Source of the DNA: Kitasatospora sp. MAP12-44
GTDB lineage: Bacteria > Actinomycetota > Actinomycetes > Streptomycetales > Streptomycetaceae
NCBI RefSeq assembly: GCF_029892095.1
Contig: NZ_JARZAE010000004.1
Coordinates: 7,812,001 to 7,876,000 of the forward strand
Direction of reading: 5' to 3'
Length of the DNA stretch: 64,000 nucleotides
Below the pieces are notes generated by a model. That model saw only the letters and a program-made list of their open reading frames with translations. It was not told where the DNA came from and made no database searches. Shown one piece after another: positions 7,864 to 45,700 of this stretch (its first letter is position 1; each line of letters starts with the position of its first letter). The position numbers were made by a program, and so were the translations under genes.

Positions 7864-9392
7864 CGCGCTGGGGCCGCGGCCGACCGGTGCTCCGGACGCT
7901 GCGTTCCCGGCTGATCTCCGGCATGCTCGTTCTGCTGCTGCTCACCTTCGCCGGGGTGGGCTTGACCACCACCGACATGCTGCGCCACTTCCTGACGGTC
8001 CGCCTCGACCAGCAGCTCACCGACACCGGCGGGCGCTACGCCGCCAGCCTGGACCACCGCGGAACCGCGGGTACCGGGGACGCCTCGGGTACCGGGGACT
8101 CCGCCGCAGAGGACGAGGGCAGCGACACCCGGGCCCAGGCGCCCGGCACCTTCGGTGCCCGCCTCAAGAACGGAGCCGTCAGCAACGCCGGAGTGGTCGA
8201 CGGCGACGCCGACGACGCAGCGGTGGAGGCCGGCAACCTGGCCGCCGACACCGACGACCTGGTCCATCTGACAGCCGGTGACCAGCGGGCGCTGGCCGCC
8301 CTGACGGTCGGCGGACCACCTGCCGACGTCCATCTCTCCTCCCTGCACCACTACCGGATGCACGCGATCGCCGGCCAGGACGGCGAAGTGCTGGTCACCG
8401 GGCTGCCGTTGCACCCGGTGGAGGACACCGTGCACCGGCTGATCACCGTGGAGCTGCTGGTGTTCGGCGTGGCGCTGGCCGCGACCGGCGTCGCCGGAGC
8501 GCTCTGGATCCGCTGGTCGCTGCGCCCGCTGGGCCGTGTGGTCACCACCGCCGAACTGGTCAGCGCCCTCCCGCTGTCCAACGGCGCGGTGGCGCTCTCG
8601 GTCCGCGCCCCGGACGACGACCCGCGCACCGAGGTCGGCCGGGTCGGCAGCGCCCTCAACCGCATGCTCGGCCACTTGGAGGACGCGCTGGCCCAGCGGC
8701 AGGCGGTGGAGGAACGGCTGCGCGCGTTCACCGCCGACGCGGGCCACGAACTGCGCACCCCGCTGGCCAACGTCCGCGGACACGCCGAACTCGCCCTGCG
8801 CCACTGCGACCCGGCCCCCGCGGCCGTCCGCCACTCGCTGACCCGCATCGACGCCGAGTCCCGGCGGATGGGACTGCTGGTGGAGGACCTGCTCCTGCTG
8901 GCGCGCCTTGACGCCGGCCGGCCGCTCACCTTCACCGAGGTCGACCTGACCCGGATCGCGCTGGACTGCACCACCGACGCCAGCGCGGCAGGCCCCGACC
9001 ACCAGTGGCGCCTGGCGCTGCCCGAGGAGCCGATCGTGGTCAGCGGCGACGCCGACCGGCTGCGTCAGGTGGTGGGCAACCTGCTGACCAACGCCCGCAC
9101 CCACACGCCGCGGGGCACCGAGGTGACGCTGCACCTGGCGGCCTCGCGGGCCGGGAAGCCCACGGGCCGCAGCGTGCGGCTGACGGTCACCGACACCGGG
9201 CCCGGCATCGGTGTCCAGCCGCCGGAACGGGTCTTCGAGCGCTTCGTGCGCGGCGACGAGGCCCGCTCCCGCAGCTCCGGCACCACCGGCCTGGGCCTGG
9301 CGATCGCGCGCACCGTGGTCGAGTCGCACGGCGGCACCCTCACGGTGTCAAGCCGCCCGGGGCGCACGGCGTTCACCATGCTGCTGCCCTGA
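7860..9392 (+). CDS. sensor histidine kinase
   Basis: A 510-aa membrane kinase starting at a GTG inside a GTGA overlap with the regulator stop. Transmembrane segments lie at about 18-37 and 194-217 and enclose an acidic extracytoplasmic sensor of about 150 residues with a Gly/Asp-rich low-complexity stretch (about 66-92). HAMP follows (about 218-275). The dimerisation/phospho-acceptor motif is AGHELRTPLANV (His296). The ATP-binding domain has an N box with Asn407 and Asn411 (GNLLTNA), G1 DTGPG (445-449), an F box FERFVRGD and G2 GTTGLGLA (474-481). All catalytic boxes are intact. It should autophosphorylate His296 and pass the phosphate to Asp62 of its partner. The signal cannot be inferred. 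No strong terminator is seen after the stop. Confidence 0.95.
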   Translation: MTRWGRGRPVLRTLRSRLISGMLVLLLLTFAGVGLTTTDMLRHFLTVRLDQQLTDTGGRYAASLDHRGTAGTGDASGTGDSAAEDEGSDTRAQAPGTFGARLKNGAVSNAGVVDGDADDAAVEAGNLAADTDDLVHLTAGDQRALAALTVGGPPADVHLSSLHHYRMHAIAGQDGEVLVTGLPLHPVEDTVHRLITVELLVFGVALAATGVAGALWIRWSLRPLGRVVTTAELVSALPLSNGAVALSVRAPDDDPRTEVGRVGSALNRMLGHLEDALAQRQAVEERLRAFTADAGHELRTPLANVRGHAELALRHCDPAPAAVRHSLTRIDAESRRMGLLVEDLLLLARLDAGRPLTFTEVDLTRIALDCTTDASAAGPDHQWRLALPEEPIVVSGDADRLRQVVGNLLTNARTHTPRGTEVTLHLAASRAGKPTGRSVRLTVTDTGPGIGVQPPERVFERFVRGDEARSRSSGTTGLGLAIARTVVESHGGTLTVSSRPGRTAFTMLLP

Positions 9393-9415
9393 GCAGCCGC
9401 CTCGGGTGGATCCTG

Positions 9416-9455
9416 GTTGCGGCGTTGCGGCGTTGCGGCGTTGCGGCGTTGCGGC
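9416..9455 (+). repeat. five perfect copies of an 8-bp tandem repeat
   Basis: GTTGCGGC is repeated five times without interruption, 23 bp after the kinase stop codon and just before the putative PAS-LuxR site of the dehydratase promoter. It could be a slippage-prone microsatellite; no regulatory role is demonstrated. Confidence 0.95.
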
Positions 9456-9461
9456 CGAAGT

Positions 9462-9477
9462 CTCGAAAATTCCTTAG
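9462..9477 (+). promoter_or_regulatory. putative PAS-LuxR (PimM-type) operator before the GDP-mannose dehydratase gene
   Basis: CTCGAAAATTCCTTAG matches the PimM-family consensus CTVGGGAWWTCCCBAG, as I recall it, at 13 of 16 positions. PimM of the pimaricin cluster is known to act on the promoter of pimJ, the orthologue of the gene that follows. It lies 111 bp upstream of the start codon, a sensible promoter position. No binding evidence is available here. Confidence 0.5.
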
Positions 9478-9588
9478 CTTGTTCCGTGTTTCGCTGGCTC
9501 TGCCGGGAACGGCCTGCGAGGCACGCGTCCGGGATCGCGGACTTCGACCCCGCGGTAGGAGTAATTCCGTGGCGCGAAAGGGGAACGG

Positions 9589-10626
<1,038 letters not shown>

Positions 10627-10644
10627 CGGGAACGACAACAGCCG

Positions 10645-10690
10645 AAGCCCGTCAGGCGCCCGGTCCAACGACCGGGCGCCCGACGGGCTT
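10645..10690. terminator. bidirectional terminator between convergent genes
   Basis: Arms of 21 bp (10645-10665 and 10670-10690) with one mismatch and a 4-nt loop lie 18 bp after the dehydratase stop and 20 bp after the stop of the opposing AroQ-like gene. The mismatch is A-C on the plus transcript but a U-G wobble on the minus transcript. It should stop transcription from both sides. Confidence 0.85.
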
Positions 10691-10710
10691 TGGCAGTAAA
10701 AAGGAGAAAG

Positions 10711-11061
10711 CTAGCGGGCCGGGTCGGCCGGCAGCGAATGGGCGGCGGGGGCGGAGAGGGCAAGGATCGCCAGGGCGATGCCGGCGCCACCCGGTCCGAG
10801 TCGGGAGACGTACTGCCGCAGCATGGCGTTCTCCTGGGCCAGCGCGGTGGCCGGCAGGCCGACGGCCCGTCGGCCCAGCTGCTGGGCCCGGGCGCAGCGC
10901 ACCCGCAACCGCAGCTGGGCGATGAGCTGGTGGTCCAGGGCGTCCAGCTCGTCGAGTTCGCCGCCCGGCTCGTCGAGTTCTTCGAGGTCGTCGGGCACGG
11001 CGTCTCCGGTGGGGAACACCGGGGACCTCGACGCGTCGCCGTTCAGCACGGTTTCGGGCAT
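10711..11061 (-). CDS. small AroQ (chorismate mutase)-like protein, active site degenerate
   Basis: A 116-aa protein. I start it at the ATG at 11061 (GAGGA about 7 nt upstream) rather than the 150-aa frame. An acidic N-terminal tail is followed by about 70 residues that fit the AroQ helical pattern: ELDALDHQLIAQLRLRVRCA, then GLPATALAQENAMLRQY, then a C-terminal helix. Against the E. coli chorismate mutase domain, the Arg28 equivalent and Glu52 are kept and Lys39 becomes Arg, but Arg11, Asp48 and Arg51 equivalents appear to be Glu, Ala and Gln. Catalysis may therefore be lost or altered. It is divergent from PKS1 and convergent with the dehydratase gene, inside the cluster and beside two putative PAS-LuxR sites. 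A chorismate link would suit an aromatic (p-aminobenzoate) starter, but this is inference; a small helical protein of other function is possible. Confidence 0.55.
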   Translation of the reverse strand: MPETVLNGDASRSPVFPTGDAVPDDLEELDEPGGELDELDALDHQLIAQLRLRVRCARAQQLGRRAVGLPATALAQENAMLRQYVSRLGPGGAGIALAILALSAPAAHSLPADPAR

Positions 11062-11155
11062 GAGGAGATCCTCGTCGATGTCGGTGGTCGAGGTGCTCCC
11101 GGCACACCTGTCCGGCACCCCGTGTCTTGCACCCTGCGATCGTCCGCCGACTGCG

Positions 11156-11171
11156 CCCGGCAAATCCCTAG
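11156..11171. promoter_or_regulatory. putative PAS-LuxR (PimM-type) operator, site 1 of the PKS1 divergent region
   Basis: CCCGGCAAATCCCTAG matches CTVGGGAWWTCCCBAG at 14 of 16 positions; the right half AAATCCCTAG is perfect. It is 95 bp upstream of the AroQ-like start and 170 bp upstream of PKS1. The consensus is from memory of published PimM work and binding is inferred. Confidence 0.6.
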
Positions 11172-11202
11172 TCTCGCAGGCCGCCCGCTGCCCCGCCGAT
11201 CA

Positions 11203-11218
11203 CTAGGGGTTTTCCTGG
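11203..11218. promoter_or_regulatory. putative PAS-LuxR (PimM-type) operator, site 2 of the PKS1 divergent region
   Basis: CTAGGGGTTTTCCTGG matches the PimM consensus at 13 of 16 positions with a perfect CTAGGG left half. It is centred 47 bp from site 1 and lies 123 bp before the PKS1 start. Paired sites in one divergent region would allow both genes to be switched on together. No clear -10 or -35 box is evident nearby. Confidence 0.55.
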
Positions 11219-11340
11219 CGCGGCCGCCAGAGACTGGCCGTTGGTGTGCGGGAATGCGAGCGCTGCGCGTGGGGTCCACGCCGGGTGTCCGAATCGAGTC
11301 CCCTGCAGTCCGCCGGTCCTCCAGATGGGTTGAGTTGATG

Positions 11341-39708
<28,368 letters not shown>

Positions 39709-39721
39709 CGGAGAGCGGATC

Positions 39722-42700
39722 ATGACCATGCCCCACGACAAGGTTGCCGAAGCGCTCCGGTCCTCGCTGAAGGAGGCCGAGCGGCTGCGGCGGCAGAACC
39801 GGAAACTCGTCGCCGCGGCCACCGAACCGATCGCCATCGTCGCGATGAGCTGCCGCTACCCGGGCGGCGTCGGCTCTCCGGAGGACCTCTGGGACCTGGT
39901 GGACTCCGGCACCGACGCGATGTCCGACTACCCGACGGACCGGGGCTGGGACCTCTACACCCTCCGGGGTGCCGGGACCGACGAGCGCGGCACCAGCGTC
40001 AGCCGGGGCGGCGGATTCCTGGACACCGTCGCGGACTTCGACGCCGACTTCTTCGGCATCTCGCCGCGCGAGGCCGTCTCGATGGACCCGCAGCAGCGGC
40101 TGCTGCTGGAGACCTCCTGGGAGGCCTTCGAGCGGGCCGGGATCGATCCGGTGGCGCTGCGCGGCAGCCAGCCGGACCGGCGTCTTCGTCGGCACCAACG
40201 GCCAGGACTACGCCTACCTGCTGGTGCGCTCGCTGGCGGACGCCACCGGCGACATCGGCACCGGTATCGCCGCCAGCGCCACCTCCGGACGGCTCTCCTA
40301 CACACTGGGTCTGGAGGGCCCGGCGGTGACCGTCGACACGGCGTGCTCGTCCTCGCTGGTCGCCCTGCACTGGGCGATCCAGGCCCTGCGCAACGGCGAG
40401 TGCTCGCTGGCGCTGGCCGGCGGAGTGAACGTGATGTCGACGCCCGGCTCGCTGATGGAGTTCAGCCGGCAGGGCGGGCTCGCCTCGGACGGGCGCTGCA
40501 AGGCGTTCGCGGACGCGGCGGACGGCACCGGCTGGGCGGAGGGCGTCGGCCTCCTGGTGCTGGAGCGCCTCTCCGACGCCCGGCGCAACGGGCACCGGGT
40601 GCTGGCAGTGGTGCGCGGCAGCGCGGTCAACCAGGACGGCGCGAGCAACGGCTTCACCGCGCCGAACGGACCGGCGCAACAGCGGGTGATCCGCCAGGCG
40701 TTGGCGAGCGCGGGTCTGTCGGCGGCGGACGTGGACGCGGTCGAGGGGCACGGGACGGGGACGCCGCTGGGCGACCCGATCGAGGCCCAGGCGCTGCTCG
40801 CGACCTACGGGCAGGAGCGCACGGACGACCGGCCGCTGCTGCTGGGGTCGGTGAAGTCCAATATCGGTCATACGCAGGCGGCAGCGGGTGTTGCGGGCAT
40901 CATCAAGATGGTGATGGCGATGCAGCGCGGTGTGCTGCCGCGCACGCTGCACGTGGACACGCCGTCCACGCACGTCGACTGGTCGACCGGTGGCGTTGCA
41001 CTGCTCACCGAACCGGGCGACTGGCCTGTGGTGGACCGGCCTTGGCGCGCGGGCGTGTCGTCCTTCGGGATCAGCGGGACCAACGCGCACGTGATCGTCG
41101 AGCAAGCGGCGCCGGTTGACGTGGACGAGCCCGTGGTGGGGTCGGCGGGTGTGGTGCCGTGGGTGGTGTCGGGGAAGTCCGGGGAGGCGTTGGACGCGCA
41201 GCTGGCCGGGCTGACCACTGTTGCTGCCTCGTCGCTGGATGTGGGTTTCTCGCTGGCGGCGCGGACCGGCTTTGCGCACCGGGCGGTGGTGTTGGACGGC
41301 GTGGAGGTGGCGCGTGGGGTGGCGGTTGAGCGGTCGCTCGCGGTGCTGTTTTCTGGTCAGGGGTCGCAGCGGCTGGGCATGGGAGGGGAGTTGTATGCGC
41401 GCTTCCCGGTGTTCGCGGAGGCCTTCGACGCGGTGTGTGCGGAGTTGGACGTGCCCGTGCGGGAGGTGGTGTGGGGTGCGGACGAGGAGCTGTTGAATCG
41501 GACGGACTTCGCGCAGGCGGGGTTGTTCGCGGTGGAGGTTGCGCTCTACCGGCTCGTCGAGTCGTGGGGTGTGGTGCCGGACTTCGTGGCGGGTCATTCG
41601 ATCGGTGAGGTCGCTGCGGCGCATGTGGTGGGTGTGTTGTCGCTGGCGGACGCGTGCGCGCTGGTGGCGGCGCGTGGTCGCCTGATGCAGGCGTTGCCCG
41701 CCGGTGGCGCGATGGTCGCGTTGCAGGCGACGGAGGATGAAGTCCTGCCGTTGTTGGGCGGGTTCGTCTCCCTTGCGGCGGTCAACGGCCCGTCGTCCGT
41801 GGTGATCTCCGGCAGTGAGGACGCGGTGGAGGCGGTCCGCGCGCGGTTCGAGGACCGCAAGAGCACCCGCCTGCGGGTTTCACACGCGTTCCATTCCCCG
41901 CTGATGGACGCGATGTTGGACGATTTCCGTGCCGTGCTCGCCGAACTCTCCTTCCACGCACCGAAGATCCCGCTGGTGTCGAACGTGACGGGCGCGTTGG
42001 CCGTGCCGGAGCTGGTGTGCACCCCCGAGTACTGGGTGCGGCACGTCCGCGAGGCTGTTCGCTTCGCCGACGGTCTCGCCGCGCTGACCTCAGAAGGCGC
42101 CTCGGCGTTCTTGGAGTTGGGACCCGACGGCATCCTGACCGCCTTGGTCCGGGACGAGGACGCCGTCGCCGCTCCCGCTCTGCGCAAGGGCCGACCGGAG
42201 GAGGCCGCGCTGTTCACCGGCCTGGCCCGGCTGCACGTGGCGGGCGTCCGGCTGGAGTGGGCGAAGGTGTTCGCCGGCACCGGCGCCCGTCGGGTGGACC
42301 TGCCCACCTACGCCTTCCAGCGCGAGCGCTACTGGCCCGCGCTGTCGCCCGACGCCGGTGACGCGACGGCGCTCGGACTGACCGCCTCCGCGCACCCGCT
42401 GCTCGGCGCGGTGCTCCCGCTCGCGGGCTCGGAGGGCGTGCTGTTCACCGGCCGGCTCTCCCTGCGGGACCACCCGTGGTTGGCCGAGCAGCTGGTGGAC
42501 GGCGAGGTCGCCCTCCCGGCAACGGCTTTCCTGGAGCAGGCGATCCGGGCCGCCGACCAGGTCGGTTGCGACCGGGTGGAGTCGCTGAGGCTGTGCGCAC
42601 CACTGCTGCTCGCCGAGGGCCGGGATGCGGTGGTCCAGCTGCGCATCGACGGCCCTGACGCGTCGGGTGCGCGTGCGGTGGGCTTCTTCTCGCGTGCTGC

Positions 42701-45700
42701 CGGTGTGGTGGACGGTCCGTGGCTTGAGCATGCGTCGGGTGTGTTGGTGGCGGGTGAGCGGGTGGCGGAGTTCGATGCTTCGGTGTGGCCGCCGCGTGGT
42801 GCGGTGGTGGTGGATGCGGAGGGTCTGCCGGGCGTCCGCTCGGTGTGGCGTCGGTCCGACGAGGTGTTCGTAGAAGCCGAGTTGACGGGTGACCCTGCGC
42901 GGGATGCCGGGCGGTTCGGGTTGCACCCGGCGCTGCTGGCCTCGGTGCTGGCGACGGCCGGACTCGCCGGACTGGCAACGGAGTTGGTGCCGCTGTCGTG
43001 GAGCGGGGTGTCCCTGCACGCGGCCGGCGCCGCGCTGGTCCGGGCCCGCCTGGTGAAGACCGGCGAGGACACGGTCTCCCTCGCGGTGGTCGACATCGAG
43101 AGCGCGCCGGTGCTGTCGGTGGAGTCGATCGTCCTCGGGGCGCCTGCGGCCTCCCGGACGGTCACCGAGCAGGGGTCGCTGCTGCGCCTGGAGTGGGTGC
43201 CGGCGGTCGGTTCTCGCGCTTCGGCCGAGGCGCCGCGCAGCCTGACCCTGGCTGCCGACGTCGTCTCGCTGGCGGAGGTCGGCGGTGATGAGGCGGTGGT
43301 GGTGGTTCCGGTGGCCGGTTCCGGTGCTGTGGTGGAGTCGGTGCACGCGTTGACGTCGCGGGTGCTGGGCCTGGTGCGGGAGTGGTTGGCGGAGGAGCGG
43401 TTCGCGGGCTCGCGCCTGGTGTTCGTGACGCGGGGTGCGGTCTGTGGTGAGGATCTGGCCGGGGCTGCGGTGTGGGGTTTGGTGCGCTCGGCGCAGTCGG
43501 AGAACCCGGGCCGGTTCCTGCTGGTGGACGTGGACTCCGACGCGGTGCTGCCGTTGGCAGAGGTGCTGGCGGCGGGTGAGCCGCAGGTGCTGGTGCGCGA
43601 CGGCGCGGTGCTGGTCGGCCGACTCGCCCGCCTGGGCAGGTCCGCAGGTGTCACGAGCTGGGATCCGTCCGGGACGGTCCTGGTCACCGGCGGTACGGGT
43701 GGCCTGGGCCGCGAGGTGGCCCGTCACCTGGTGGCGAAGCATGGCGTCCGCAGCCTGCTCCTCCTGAGCCGCCGTGGCCTCCAGGCCCCCGGCGCCGCCG
43801 AGTTGGTGGCCGAGCTGGCCGCCCTGGGCGCCGAGGCGACCGTGACGGCCTGCGACGTCGCCGACCGCGATGCGCTCGCAGCCGCCCTCGCCGGCGTCCC
43901 GCTCAGTGCGGTGGTGCACACCGCCGGTGTGCTGGATGACGGCGTCGTCACCTCCCTCACCCCCGAGCGGCTCTCTACCGTGCTGCGCCCGAAGGTGGAC
44001 GCTGCCTGGTACCTGCACGAGCTGACCGAGCACCTTGACCTCTCCGCGTTCGTCCTGTTCTCCTCCATCTCCGGTGTGATGGGCAGCGCCGGTCAGGGCA
44101 ACTACGCTGCGGGCAACGTCTTCCTGGACGGCCTTGCCCAGTACCGCCGTTCGCGCGGTCTGGCCGGCCAGTCGCTGGCCTGGGGCGCCTGGGCGCAGAC
44201 CACCGGCATGACGGGCACGCTGTCGGACGCGGACATGCACCGCATCAACTCCTCTGGCGTCCCGCCGCTGACCGTCGCCCAGGGCCTGGCCCTGCTCGAC
44301 ACGGCGATGACCGTCGACGCGTCCTTCCTCGTCCCGCTGGGGCTGACCACGGGAAGCAAGGGTGCGCCGGGCGAGGTGCCCCCGCTGTTCCGTTCCCTCT
44401 TCAAGGCCTCCCGCCGACTGGCGGCGACCGCTGACGGCGGTGCGGGGACGGCGGCGGCGCTGGCGACCAGGCTGTACGAGCTGCGCGACGCCGAGCGCGT
44501 GCGCCACCTCGTCGACCTGGTCCGCACCGAGGCCGCCGGCGTGCTTGGCCACGCCTCGGCCAAGTCCGTCGACGCGACACGGGAGTTCCGCGACCTGGGC
44601 GTCGACTCGCTGACCGCGCTGGAGCTGCGCAACCGCCTGACGGCCGTCACCGGCCTGCGACTCCCGGCCACCCTCGTCTTCGACTACCCGACCCCCACCG
44701 TCCTGGCCGAGCACCTGCTCGCCGCACTCCTGGACGAGCACGGCGAATCCGCCGCCCCCGTCGCGGCTGCCACCGTGGACAGCGACGACCCGATCGTCAT
44801 CGTGGGCATGGCCTGCCGGATGCCCGGCGGGGTCGACACGCCCGAGGGGCTGTGGGACCTCGTCTCCGAGGGCCGCGAGGGCATGTCCGACTTCCCGACC
44901 GACCGGGGGTGGGACCTGGAGGCCCTCTTCGGCGGTGGGCCGGAGGGCCGCAGCGCCAGCGCGGCCCGACAGGGCGGATTCCTGCACGGGCTGGGCGAGT
45001 TCGACGCGGGCTTCTTCGGGATCTCGCCGCGCGAGGCGCTGGCGATGGACCCGCAGCAGCGCCTGCTGCTCGAGACCTCGTGGGAGGCGTTCGAGCGGGC
45101 CGGTGTCGATGCCGGGAGTCTGCGGGGGAGTCGAACCGGCGTTTTCGTCGGCACGACGGGCCAGGACTACGCCACGCTGGTGATGAACTCCCGCGAGGAC
45201 GTGGAGGGGCACGCGAGCACCGGTCTGGCGAACAGCGTCATCTCGGGTCGGGTCTCCTACGCCTTCGGCCTGGAGGGCCCGGCTGTCACCATCGACACGG
45301 CCTGCTCCTCCTCCCTGGTTGCCATGCACCTGGCGGCTCAGTCGCTGCGCAGCGGCGAGTGTTCGCTCGCGCTGGCCGGCGGCGTGACGGTGCTGTCCAC
45401 GCCGATGGCTTTCCTCGGATTCACGCGCCAGGGTGGGCTGGCAACGGACGGGCGCTGCAAGGCTTTTGCGGACGCGGCGGACGGGACGGGCTGGTCCGAG
45501 GGCGTCGGCGTCCTCGTGCTGGAGCGGCTCTCGGACGCGCGCCGCAACGGCCACGAGATCCTGGCCGTCCTTTGTGGGTCGGCGATCAACCAGGACGGCG
45601 CCTCCAATGGCCTGACTGCTCCGAACGGTCCGTCCCAGCAGCGGGTGATCCGCCAGGCGCTCGCCAACGCGGGCCTGTCGGCCGCCGAGGTGGACGCGGT

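Noticed and set aside
9401..9416. Possible extra PAS-LuxR site CTCGGGTGGATCCTGG
   Set aside because: Only about 10 of 16 consensus positions match, and the central AWWT is absent.
39722..41119. Reading the PKS2 frame break as programmed frameshifting or as two separate genes
   Set aside because: There is no slippery heptamer; the break lies inside a conserved KS strand, and an exact 4-bp duplication explains it fully. The downstream frame has no credible start.
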